Notes under the pieces: generated by a model
The model's input: only the letters and a program-made list of their open reading frames with translations
Databases searched by the model: none
Told to the model about the DNA's origin: nothing
Made by a program: the position numbers and the translations under genes
Shown here: piece by piece, positions 8,541 through 16,688 of the stretch
Layout of the letters: each line of letters starts with the position of its first letter
Position numbering within the stretch: the stretch's first letter is position 1
NCBI GenBank assembly: GCA_027858775.1
Contig: JAQICA010000185.1
Coordinates: forward strand, 1 to 33,962
Origin: Salinivirgaceae bacterium
Lineage (GTDB): Bacteria; Bacteroidota; Bacteroidia; Bacteroidales; Salinivirgaceae
DNA length: 33,962 nucleotides
Direction of reading: 5' to 3'

Positions 8541-9920
8541 ATGAAAACAGTACTTGCCTTTGGAATTGTACTATTGATGATTCCTCTCACATCATTTTCC
8601 CAAAAAAATCTTGTAAAAAATCCGGGCTTCGAAGAGTACACAGATTGCCCTGTAAGGCACACACCCGAAAACACAACCAACACCCTCATTCCACATTGGA
8701 CGTTCCCAAACAAGACGGCCTCCGACTATTTTAATAAATGTTCAGACAAAGGCGCCGGCATTCCGTCGAATTTTGCAGGCTACGCTCAAGCCAAAGAAGG
8801 AGAAGCCTACGCAGGAGGTATTCTTAGCGGATCGACATTTACGCACCGGGAATACATTCAGGGCGAACTTACCGAACCCATGAAAAAAGGCAAACGATAT
8901 TGCGTTTCGTTTTACTACCAGCTGGCCAGCGGATCGCGATTTGCCATAGACCAATTGGGTTTATACCTTTCGAACGATAAGCTCGCCCACAACACCAAAG
9001 AAGAAGTAAAGGTAGAGCCCCAACTAAAAAATCCAAAAGGACTATTCCTTACCAATACCAGTGAATGGGAACATTTCTGTAGAGTGTACGAAGCAACAGG
9101 TGGCGAAAAATTTCTTACCATCGGTAATTTTCGCTCCTACAACGAAACAAACTACGTTGGTGTAGAAAAAAAGAATAAAAGCAGCCACACCATGACTGAT
9201 TATGCCTATTACTACTTCGATCTGGTTGAAATAAGGGAACTAACTAAATGTGAGGCTTGCGCCTGCATTCCCCACGACCTCGAAGTAGCCGTAGTAGACT
9301 CTTTTTACACCGGCGGATTTAACCCAATAACCGGAAAAATCGACAGAAAACAAAACGACGGCCGTATCAGATTAGCCTTGCAAGGTGGAACAAAACCCTA
9401 CAACATTATTTGGAATAATGGAAACAAAAATGCAAAACTCGAAAACCTGAAAGCAGGAGTATACAGCTACACAGTAACCGACGCACTCAATTGTACACGA
9501 AAAGGCGAAATAGTATTCGAAACCCCTGAAATAGAAGAAAACAAAGTAGAAGATGACCTTTTCAGCATCAAAGAAGGATCAGCAATTGTCCTCAACAATA
9601 TCTTCTTCCAAACCGGCAAAACAACCCTCTTACCGCAATCATACAGCGAACTCGATAAAGTGGCAGCATTTATAACCGACAACAGTATAAAACAAATTGA
9701 AATTTCAGGACATACAGACAATGTAGGAAACCCCGACTACAACCAAAGGCTAAGCGAGGGACGCGCAAAAGCAGTAGTCGATTACCTTGTTTCAAAAGGC
9801 GTTAGCCAAAATGTGCTTACTTACAAAGGTTACGGACAAGACCGACCTGTCGATACCAACGAAACCGACGAAGGAAAAGCCCAAAACCGCCGCGTAGAAT
9901 TTCTACTGATCAAAAAATAG
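8541..9920 (+). CDS. OmpA-family outer-membrane protein with SprB-type repeat
   Basis: I chose the ATG at 8541 because it starts a compact signal peptide (MKTVLAFGIVLLMIPLTSFSQ); an in-frame ATG at 8508 would add 11 residues. From this start the protein has 459 residues. Residues about 22-230 form an N-terminal domain opening NLVKNPGFEEYTDC, a type seen ahead of OmpA domains in Bacteroidota. A SprB/PKD-like repeat follows (about 255-330; RLALQGGTKPYNIIWNNG, YSYTVTDALNC). The C-terminal OmpA peptidoglycan-binding domain is at about 345-459, with ISGHTDNVGNPDYNQRLSEG, RAKAV and the closing NRRVEF. It probably anchors an outer-membrane structure to peptidoglycan. The next gene begins 29 bp downstream, so the two are likely cotranscribed. 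Confidence 0.88.
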   Translation: MKTVLAFGIVLLMIPLTSFSQKNLVKNPGFEEYTDCPVRHTPENTTNTLIPHWTFPNKTASDYFNKCSDKGAGIPSNFAGYAQAKEGEAYAGGILSGSTFTHREYIQGELTEPMKKGKRYCVSFYYQLASGSRFAIDQLGLYLSNDKLAHNTKEEVKVEPQLKNPKGLFLTNTSEWEHFCRVYEATGGEKFLTIGNFRSYNETNYVGVEKKNKSSHTMTDYAYYYFDLVEIRELTKCEACACIPHDLEVAVVDSFYTGGFNPITGKIDRKQNDGRIRLALQGGTKPYNIIWNNGNKNAKLENLKAGVYSYTVTDALNCTRKGEIVFETPEIEENKVEDDLFSIKEGSAIVLNNIFFQTGKTTLLPQSYSELDKVAAFITDNSIKQIEISGHTDNVGNPDYNQRLSEGRAKAVVDYLVSKGVSQNVLTYKGYGQDRPVDTNETDEGKAQNRRVEFLLIKK

Positions 9921-9949
9921 TCACGTAAAATCAATAAAAGCCTACAAAA

Positions 9950-11830
9950 ATGAAAATTTTTATTACATCGATATTCATACTCATATCACTGGCTCTCACT
10001 GCCCAATCGACAAGACGAATTGTCAAACAAATGGACAGCAAAGATTTTGAAAAAGGAAAAGAGCTTGCATTAAGTGTTCTCGAAGATGCTCCCGAAGATC
10101 CATCAGCCAACTTCTGCATGGCATGGATGACCTTTGAACAAGAAAATTTCTTCGAAGCTTACAAACACATGATTCTCTTCAAAACCAACATTAACAGCCT
10201 CGAACAGGGCGATAAAGAAGAGCTCATGGCCTACATGGAAAGTGTAATGACCAAAATGCGTAAAAAAAGTTTCGAGGAACGAATAGACAAGAAATCTTTC
10301 GATATCGAACAAGCTGCCATCAATTATGTGAGAGAAAAACGCGACCCCGAAATTGCCCGCCAATACATCGAGCTATTTCCCACATCGCCATTTTTAGACA
10401 ATACAAAACACATACGCAACCACTACGCATACATTCAAGCTGTTAATTCCGGAACGGTAGAAGCCATGCGAAAATTCAAACAAGACTACCCCGATGCAGC
10501 ACAGCAAGAAGTAGCAGAGGAACGCATTCACGAACTGGAATTTGAAGCAGCCAAAAGCAGCAAGTCCATCGATCGAATAGAAACGTTCATCCAAAGTTAC
10601 CCGTTAGCCAAACAACGCACCGAAGCCATCCAGCTCCGTAATCAGTTGGCGTATAACGAGGCCAAAAAGAATAACGATCTAACAGCAATCGAAAAGTTCA
10701 TTCGCGACTATCCCAACGCTATTCAGGCTGCTGAAGCACAACAACTCAAGCAAAAATTGGTATTCGAAAAGGCAAAAAGCATCAATACTATCGAAGCCTA
10801 TTCCGATTTTGTAAAACAGTACCCTTTCGGTAAATATTATGTAGATATATTCAATCTAAAATCGAAAGCCCTTGGTACACGCATTGCAGAGAACAGTCAA
10901 ATTAAAAATGCAAAAACCACACGCGCTTTCGACTACAACAAAACCAACGACCTGTTCTCTACCGCCACCATTGATAAAAATGGAAATATATTTATTGCCG
11001 GAATTATTGAATTAGATACCGCTCCGCTTCACGATGTTTGGCTCATGAAACTCGATCCAACCGGCCAAATGCTTTGGAGCAAACAATTTGGCTCCCCTGC
11101 CAACGACCACATAAACGAGCTCTTTATTCAGGATGATGGATCGCTACTGGGCGTTGGAATATACGGACAAACAGATACAACCCGCGGCCAAGGCTGGATG
11201 CTGAGCGTAGGAACAGATGGCAAAAAACAATGGATGAAGTTCCTTGGCGACCTGTACCCCGTTTCGAGCTTGCAAAAAGGTAATGAAATAATAGTAGGCG
11301 GATACAATATGGATTCGCTTCACCACATGCGACTAATAAAGTTCGACAATGAGGCCGATAAAAAATGGCAACGTAAATATACTACTCGCGGATCTGCCAA
11401 TGCCGTTAAACCGCACAGCCAAGGAGGAATTGTTATTTGCGGTAAAAATTGGATTGCCCATATTTCTGACGAGGGCTATCTAGAGAACGACCAGTTTATC
11501 GACGAAAACCTAACAATAATGGACGTTACCGAAAAAGAAGGCGTTATTTACGCAGCCGGCTACAACGAGGAGTTCAACCTGTTTGTTTACAACACCCAAA
11601 ATAAAACGGTAACCCAAACCACGCAACAGGTAAAAGAAATACAGTTCTTACCTAATACCGATTTACTTGTGCTGGATCACAATAACAATTTAACGCAATT
11701 AACCAGTGCAGGAGGCTATGTAAAAGACATTGCCAAAAACACAGGCCACTTCTACATGCTGAACAATTACTTATTTTACACAAGCATAAACTCTATACTA
11801 CAAAGCAATATTCAAATGATCACCTTTTAA
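9950..11830 (+). CDS. Secreted helical-repeat plus beta-propeller-like protein, partner of OmpA protein
   Basis: The 626-residue product begins with a signal peptide (MKIFITSIFILISLALTAQS). The N-terminal half is all-helical: degenerate TPR-like units of about 33-37 residues, with motifs such as FIRDYPNAIQAAEAQQLKQK, FIQSYPLAKQRTEAIQLRNQ and FVKQYPFGKYYVDIFNLKSK. The C-terminal half (about 330-626) has recurring W/G/D-rich blades such as DVWLMKLDPTGQMLWSKQFG and GWMLSVGTDGKKQWMKFLGD, typical of PQQ/Kelch-like propellers. No catalytic motif is visible. It follows the OmpA/SprB gene by 29 bp and is closed by a strong terminator, so the pair forms a two-gene envelope operon. It is probably a periplasmic or surface scaffold; the specific function is unknown. 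Confidence 0.8.
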   Translation: MKIFITSIFILISLALTAQSTRRIVKQMDSKDFEKGKELALSVLEDAPEDPSANFCMAWMTFEQENFFEAYKHMILFKTNINSLEQGDKEELMAYMESVMTKMRKKSFEERIDKKSFDIEQAAINYVREKRDPEIARQYIELFPTSPFLDNTKHIRNHYAYIQAVNSGTVEAMRKFKQDYPDAAQQEVAEERIHELEFEAAKSSKSIDRIETFIQSYPLAKQRTEAIQLRNQLAYNEAKKNNDLTAIEKFIRDYPNAIQAAEAQQLKQKLVFEKAKSINTIEAYSDFVKQYPFGKYYVDIFNLKSKALGTRIAENSQIKNAKTTRAFDYNKTNDLFSTATIDKNGNIFIAGIIELDTAPLHDVWLMKLDPTGQMLWSKQFGSPANDHINELFIQDDGSLLGVGIYGQTDTTRGQGWMLSVGTDGKKQWMKFLGDLYPVSSLQKGNEIIVGGYNMDSLHHMRLIKFDNEADKKWQRKYTTRGSANAVKPHSQGGIVICGKNWIAHISDEGYLENDQFIDENLTIMDVTEKEGVIYAAGYNEEFNLFVYNTQNKTVTQTTQQVKEIQFLPNTDLLVLDHNNNLTQLTSAGGYVKDIAKNTGHFYMLNNYLFYTSINSILQSNIQMITF

Positions 11831-11842
11831 AGCATAAACCAT

Positions 11843-11872
11843 AGCCCTGAACTAAAAAACAGGGCTTTTTTT
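11843..11872 (+). terminator. Rho-independent terminator of the OmpA operon
   Basis: The stem AGCCCTG (11843-11849) pairs with CAGGGCT (11860-11866) across a 10-nt A-rich loop and runs into seven T residues. It starts 13 bp after the stop codon of the propeller protein. Confidence 0.92.
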
Positions 11873-12055
11873 ACCGCTTTAAAAAAAACGTTGGTATAAA
11901 TTGTAAAAAGACACATACAAAATAAAACCTGAGTTGAGTACTACTTAGGTATAAACCCGACTTAGTAATTGTTGGCTTTCACCAAATAAAGTACGTGAAA
12001 GCCATACAATTTTTTAATCGCAAACACAATCACTCAGTTTGGGTAAAAGTCGCAG

Positions 12056-12063
12056 TATATTTG
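12056..12063 (+). promoter_or_regulatory. Putative promoter -7 element (TATATTTG) for ftsE
   Basis: It exactly matches TAnnTTTG and predicts a start near 12070, giving a leader of about 35 nt. A TTTG at 12038-12041 is a possible -33 element, but the 14-bp spacing is shorter than the usual 19. Confidence 0.55.
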
Positions 12064-12105
12064 ACCAAACACTATTAAAGAACTATATTTACGAAAAAAA
12101 GCACT

Positions 12106-12807
12106 ATGGCGCTCGACAAAATAATTTCATTAGAAGATGCCGACATTTTTCATAAAGACCACCTGGTAATGAGCAATGTCAACCTAACAGTAAATAAAGG
12201 CGAATTCATTTATTTAATCGGAAAAACCGGATCGGGAAAATCCAGTTTGCTCAAAACTATCTATGCCGAAATACCTTTACAAAAAGGAAAAGGCACCATT
12301 GCAGAGTTCGATCTGGAACACCTGAAGAAAAAACAGATCCCCTATTTACGCAGGAAAATTGGTATCGTATTTCAGGATTTCCAACTATTAACCGATCGCT
12401 CAGCCAACGAAAACCTGCTATTTGTACTCAAAGCCACTGGCTGGAAAAAGAAAAAAGAGATGGAACAGCGCATACAAGATGTGCTTGAAAAAGTAGGGCT
12501 CGGCTACAAAGGTTACAAAATGCCGCATGAACTATCTGGAGGCGAACAACAACGTCTATCCATTGCCAGAGCACTACTCAACGACCCGGAAATAATTTTG
12601 GCCGATGAGCCCACAGGAAACCTCGATCCCGACACATCTACTGGAATAATGGAATTATTATTCGATATAAAAAACACGGGAAGAGCAGTTATTATGGCCA
12701 CTCATGACTATGAAATGCTCAAAAAATTTAATGCACCAACAATGAAAATTGAAGATGGAAAACTAAATGAACGCGAAAATAAAATTATCGAATTCGACAC
12801 ATTATAA
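12106..12807 (+). CDS. ftsE: Cell division ATP-binding protein FtsE
   Basis: This 233-residue ABC ATPase has Walker A GKTGSGKS (39-46), a Q-loop in FQDFQ (89-93), signature LSGGEQQ (143-149), Walker B with ADEPTGNLDP (about 166-175) and a switch histidine in ATHDYEML. Length and motifs fit FtsE, which with the membrane protein FtsX couples ATP hydrolysis to activation of septal peptidoglycan hydrolases. FtsX is not adjacent here, which appears common in Bacteroidota. The LolD and MacB families have similar motifs, but the short length and the absence of neighbouring LolC/MacB permease genes favour FtsE. A perfect -7 element lies just upstream, so it probably starts its own transcript. Confidence 0.88.
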   Translation: MALDKIISLEDADIFHKDHLVMSNVNLTVNKGEFIYLIGKTGSGKSSLLKTIYAEIPLQKGKGTIAEFDLEHLKKKQIPYLRRKIGIVFQDFQLLTDRSANENLLFVLKATGWKKKKEMEQRIQDVLEKVGLGYKGYKMPHELSGGEQQRLSIARALLNDPEIILADEPTGNLDPDTSTGIMELLFDIKNTGRAVIMATHDYEMLKKFNAPTMKIEDGKLNERENKIIEFDTL

Positions 12808-12870
12808 ATAAGTGCCCGAACACAAAAAATCGGGGACACAATCTATAACTACAATTAAAGTGAGTGAAAA

Positions 12871-14646
12871 ATGTCGTTTTTTAACCGATCAATCCACATA
12901 GCAAAACTATTTTTCGATTTTCTAGGCAAAATATCAGGTCTTTCGAACGATGGAACCATAAAAGAGGGCAACCCCGAATATGTCGAAAAAATTATTAATG
13001 ATATAGGTATTAATATAATTATTCAGGACGAAGACCTTGCCAAAATCCCCACAACAGGCCCTTTCGTCACCATTTCGAACCATCCGTTCGGGGGAGTTGA
13101 CGGAATTATCTTAGCGCACCTGCTTCTAAAAAAACGCCCCGATTTTAAAATCGTTGCAACTCCCACCCTATGGAAGATTTATCCGTTAAACGACTTCTTT
13201 ATTCGTTTTGACACCAGTAAAAACAAGTCGGAAATAAAACCTACCTTCTCAGGCATGCGGCAAATTGTTAACCATACGGGAAACGGTCATCCACTTGGTT
13301 TTTTTCCCGCCGGAGAAGTTGCTGCTTACGATAACGATACAAAAACAGTTTCGGACAGACGGTGGAAAACAACCTACCTGAAACTACTACAAAGCCTTGA
13401 AATACCAATCGTTCCAATCTATTTTCAAGGCAAAAACAGCAACCTGTTTCACATGATCAGCTCCATACACCCGTTACTGGGTTCAGCAGGCGAATTTTTC
13501 GGAAAGAAAAAGGAAATTCGCGTGCGAATTGGAAACCCTATACTCCCAAAAGAAACGCAGGAATACGAAGATATGGACAAATACGGCCGCTACCTCAGAG
13601 CCAAAACCCACGCACTGGAATCGGAAATTGAAGTGCGGAAATTTTTCCGTACAGCACCACGCCGCGAAAAAGAACCCGAAAAAATTATCGACCCGGTTGC
13701 TATCGAAAAAATGATGCATGAAATAAAGCATATTCAAAAACACAAACTCTTTTCCAGCGATAAATATACTGTCTACTGCCCGCCAACACTTGAAATACCA
13801 AACATTCACCGCGAAATTGGCCGTGTACGAGAAATAACATTTCGAGATATTGGAGAAGGAACCAACCGCAGCATCGACATCGATGAGTTTGACTTATACT
13901 ACAACCAGCTCTTTATTTGGGATCATGAACAAAACAAGATAGTAGGCGCCTACCGAGTAGGAAAAGGAAAAGAAATAATATCGCAATTTGGAGTGAAAGG
14001 CTTCTATACTCAAAGCCTGTTTAAAATACACAAAGACTTTACACCAATACTTAAAGAAAGCCTCGAACTAGGCAGAAGTTTTATAGCCAAAGAGTATCAA
14101 CGTAAACCCATGTCGTTGTTTCTCCTTTGGAAAGGCATTCTCTACTTTCTGCTCAAACACCCCGAATACCGTTATTTAATTGGCCCGGTAAGTATCAGCA
14201 ACGAATTCTCAAAATTCTCGAAAGATCTAATAATTAAATTTTTAAAACAATACCACTTCGACCACGAGCTGGGACGACTCGTAACGCCGCGCAAAGCATT
14301 TCAAGTGCATTCAAAGTACGATACCGACATTGTTTTGGAAAATGCACGCGACGATATCAGTAAACTCGATCGGTTTATTAGCGATATTGAACCAACCAAC
14401 TTTAGAATGCCCGTTCTATTGAAAAAATATTTGAAACAGAATGCAAAAATTATTGGATTCAATATCGACCCTAAATTCAACAATGCACTCGATGGATTCA
14501 TTATTCTCGACCTTTACGAAGTGCCATTTAACATGATTGAATCGCTCTCGAAAGAAGTAAAAGACGAAAGTATTCTGAACCGATTTAAAATTGAAGAAGA
14601 AAAGCTAAAAGAAGAACAACCCAAAGCAGCCAATAACGAGCAATAA
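12871..14646 (+). CDS. Bifunctional O-/N-acyltransferase (OlsF/GlsF-type): PlsC-like plus GNAT domain
   Basis: The 591-residue protein joins two acyltransferase domains. The N-terminal part (about 40-270) is PlsC-like: acceptor motif NHPFGGVDG with His71 and Asp77 (spacing HX5D rather than the common HX4D) and FPAGE at 145-149, in place of the usual FPEG. The C-terminal part (about 315-510) is a hemolysin/OlsB-type GNAT domain, with GAYRVGKGKEIIS, LELGRSF and LWKGILYFL. In Flavobacterium and Serratia, OlsF with this order makes ornithine or glycine lipids by N-acylating the amino acid with a 3-hydroxy fatty acid and then O-acylating it; Bacteroides uses separate GlsB/GlsA. The head-group amino acid cannot be read from sequence. 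It follows ftsE by 63 bp and may share its transcript. Confidence 0.82.
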   Translation: MSFFNRSIHIAKLFFDFLGKISGLSNDGTIKEGNPEYVEKIINDIGINIIIQDEDLAKIPTTGPFVTISNHPFGGVDGIILAHLLLKKRPDFKIVATPTLWKIYPLNDFFIRFDTSKNKSEIKPTFSGMRQIVNHTGNGHPLGFFPAGEVAAYDNDTKTVSDRRWKTTYLKLLQSLEIPIVPIYFQGKNSNLFHMISSIHPLLGSAGEFFGKKKEIRVRIGNPILPKETQEYEDMDKYGRYLRAKTHALESEIEVRKFFRTAPRREKEPEKIIDPVAIEKMMHEIKHIQKHKLFSSDKYTVYCPPTLEIPNIHREIGRVREITFRDIGEGTNRSIDIDEFDLYYNQLFIWDHEQNKIVGAYRVGKGKEIISQFGVKGFYTQSLFKIHKDFTPILKESLELGRSFIAKEYQRKPMSLFLLWKGILYFLLKHPEYRYLIGPVSISNEFSKFSKDLIIKFLKQYHFDHELGRLVTPRKAFQVHSKYDTDIVLENARDDISKLDRFISDIEPTNFRMPVLLKKYLKQNAKIIGFNIDPKFNNALDGFIILDLYEVPFNMIESLSKEVKDESILNRFKIEEEKLKEEQPKAANNEQ

Positions 14647-14832
14647 TCCGAACGCACCCACAACAAGCATTAAACACTCATAATCAAAACCTTAAGACAA
14701 ATCAACCTCAATACTAAACGATTAGAATAAACCGTTTGTCATAAATTGTTTATTCTCAAAACATCTACAAGGATAATACAAAACGCAGTACTTTTAATTC
14801 TGATTTGTGTTTTTTAAATCGGGCATCTTTCA

Positions 14833-14840
14833 TATATTTG
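14833..14840 (+). promoter_or_regulatory. Putative promoter -7 element (TATATTTG) for dnaX
   Basis: It exactly matches TAnnTTTG. The predicted start is near 14847, about 12 nt before the dnaX ATG at 14859. A T-rich stretch (14810-14816) occupies the -33 position. Its location supports the ATG at 14859 over the in-frame TTG at 14805. Confidence 0.6.
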
Positions 14841-14858
14841 TTGGCGAGTAACACAACT

Positions 14859-15977
14859 ATGGAAAACTATATTGTATCAGCCAGAAAATACAGACCTCAC
14901 TCCTTTACAACAGTTGTGGGGCAGCGCTCGGTAACCAAAACGCTGAAAAATGCCGTGCAAAATAACCGGTTGGCACATGCCTACCTTTTTTGCGGGCCAC
15001 GCGGAGTTGGAAAAACGAGTATTGCGCGAATATTTGCAAAAACCATCAACTGCCTGAACATAGGAGAAGACCACGAAGCATGCAACGAATGCGAATCGTG
15101 CAAAGCCTTTAACGAAAACCGATCATACAACATACACGAGCTCGATGCAGCATCAAAAAACAAAGTAGAAGACATTCATAACCTCGTTGAACAAGTGCGC
15201 ATCGCCCCCCAAATAGGGAAATACAGTGTGTACATTATCGATGAGGTGCACATGCTCTCAACATCGGCATTCAACGCATTTCTAAAAACATTGGAAGAAC
15301 CACCCGCACACGCAATTTTTGTGCTTGCCACAACCGAAAAACATAAAATTCTGCCAACGATCATTTCACGCTGTCAAGTATTTGACTTTAACCGCATAAC
15401 GGTGGCAGAAGCCGTAGACCACCTCAAATACGTAGCAGAAAAAGAGAATTTGAATGCCGAAGAAGCCGCACTCCATGTTATAGCCCAAAAAGCCGACGGC
15501 GGAATGCGCGATGCATTATCAATCTTTGACCAGATTGCCAGTTTTTCGGAAGGACAAATCACGTATCAGCAAACAATCGATAACCTAAACGTACTCGATT
15601 ACGACTACTATTTCAAAATTGTAGACCACTGCATGGCGCACGAAATTAGCGATCTGTTCCTCATTTACGACGAAATTCTGCTAAAAGGCTTCGAAGGACA
15701 ACATTTTATGTCGGGCCTGGCAAAACACCTACGCAACCTGTTAGTGAGTAAGAACAAAGAGTCGCTTCGATTACTGGATGTTAGTGGAGATGTGAAACAA
15801 AAATACATGGAACAGGCAGAAAAAGTGCCAACCAACTTTTTGTTCAAAGGACTGAAAATACTTGCCGAAGCCGAGGGACGATACCGCACATCGAAAGATC
15901 AGCGACTAACAGTAGAGCTCACACTCTACCAATTGGGCGTAGCCACCATTGAAAAAAAAAAGACACTAGCGAAGTAA
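14859..15977 (+). CDS. dnaX: DNA polymerase III gamma subunit (zero-frame product of dnaX)
   Basis: The clamp-loader ATPase loads the sliding clamp with delta and delta'. The zero frame yields 372 residues: Walker A GPRGVGKT (46-53), zinc-binding Cys65, Cys75, Cys78 and Cys81, DEVHML (128-133) and SRC sensor/arginine finger (170-172), followed by AAA+ lid and collar domains. It stops at 15975-15977, right after the collar domain, while Bacteroidota DnaX normally continues for about 200 residues. The missing part is intact in the -1 frame (15962-16567) and is reached through A AAA AAG in an A10 run at 15952-15961. The start is the ATG at 14859 (MENYIVSARKYRP); the upstream in-frame TTG precedes the promoter element. 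Either both gamma and tau are made, or the run length is a sequencing error. Confidence 0.92.
   Translation: MENYIVSARKYRPHSFTTVVGQRSVTKTLKNAVQNNRLAHAYLFCGPRGVGKTSIARIFAKTINCLNIGEDHEACNECESCKAFNENRSYNIHELDAASKNKVEDIHNLVEQVRIAPQIGKYSVYIIDEVHMLSTSAFNAFLKTLEEPPAHAIFVLATTEKHKILPTIISRCQVFDFNRITVAEAVDHLKYVAEKENLNAEEAALHVIAQKADGGMRDALSIFDQIASFSEGQITYQQTIDNLNVLDYDYYFKIVDHCMAHEISDLFLIYDEILLKGFEGQHFMSGLAKHLRNLLVSKNKESLRLLDVSGDVKQKYMEQAEKVPTNFLFKGLKILAEAEGRYRTSKDQRLTVELTLYQLGVATIEKKKTLAK
15952..15962 (+). other. dnaX slippery sequence (A10-G, zero-frame A AAA AAG)
   Basis: Ten A residues (15952-15961) plus G15962 read in the zero frame as GAA AAA AAA AAG. The last seven bases are A AAA AAG in the same phase as the E. 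coli dnaX shift heptamer. A -1 slip continues as GAC ACT AGC GAA into an open frame of 201 codons. A ten-A run can also cause polymerase slippage, as in Thermus dnaX. I see no good upstream Shine-Dalgarno-like stimulator; downstream only a weak GTCC/GGAC hairpin at 16002-16013. Confidence 0.75.
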
Positions 15978-16567
15978 AAGAAGAGCAAAAACGCTACGCT
16001 CGTCCAACTGGACAAACAGCAAGGTTTTACAAAGCACCGAAAAAGGTTTCGCTCAAGGAGCAGCTTACTCAAACCGAGGATGCCGAAAACAAAGAACCCG
16101 AAACCACCGAAACAACTTCTGAACCGGCTCAATCAGCTCCAGCTACCGACACCGGAAACGAACCGGCACAGCAGCCCGGCACCGAATCCGACTCCGACAA
16201 CCTACCAGACCAAACCAAACTAGACACCATTTGGCCGCAAATAGTAAAATCGCTCGAAAACGATGGACCGCGCATAAACGCAGCCATACAAATTGCCAAT
16301 CCAAAATGGATTAATCCTACACACATACAAATAAATATTTCCGCAGAAATACAACAGGAACTGTATCAAAAATTCGAACAAAAAATAATTCATGTATTAC
16401 GAAACGAACTAAACAACAGAGCACTGGAGTTTGAGTATCAAATTGTAATAAGCGAAGCAGAAACGAATCGCCCACTTACCCAAGCAGAACAGTTCAAAGA
16501 AATGAGCGCCAAAAATCCTGCGTTGGAATTGTTGAGAAAAAAATTCGATCTTGATCTGAAAAACTAA
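15962..16567 (+). CDS. dnaX: DnaX tau-specific C-terminal segment (-1 frame of dnaX)
   Basis: This 201-codon stretch has no start codon of its own and lies one frame back from the gamma frame. Joined at 15962 it would give a 569-residue tau. It begins with an E/K/Q/T-rich linker (to about 16215) and then a folded C-terminal domain with TIWPQIVKSLENDGPRINAA and the family-typical ending EMSAKNPALELLRKKFDLDL. This part of tau links the clamp loader to the polymerase alpha subunit and the DnaB helicase. Its well-preserved coding character argues that it is translated. It ends in TAA 122 bp before icd. Confidence 0.87.
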   Translation, partial: DTSEVKEEQKRYARPTGQTARFYKAPKKVSLKEQLTQTEDAENKEPETTETTSEPAQSAPATDTGNEPAQQPGTESDSDNLPDQTKLDTIWPQIVKSLENDGPRINAAIQIANPKWINPTHIQINISAEIQQELYQKFEQKIIHVLRNELNNRALEFEYQIVISEAETNRPLTQAEQFKEMSAKNPALELLRKKFDLDLKN

Positions 16568-16688
16568 CCTGTTTAGAAAACTTATTGCTTATAAAATGGT
16601 TAAAATGAATGGGTTTAAAATATAATAAGCTCAATAGAAATAAACATATAACAAACGCAATAAGCTATAAACCAAAACACCACAGACT

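Noticed and set aside
14805-14858. Upstream TTG start for dnaX
   Set aside because: A TATATTTG promoter element lies at 14833-14840, inside this extension, and the family start MENYIVSARKYRP begins at 14859.
16581-16664. CTTATTGC/GCAATAAG inverted repeat upstream of icd
   Set aside because: Two 8-bp AT-rich arms about 70 bp apart are expected by chance here, and nothing else supports a function.
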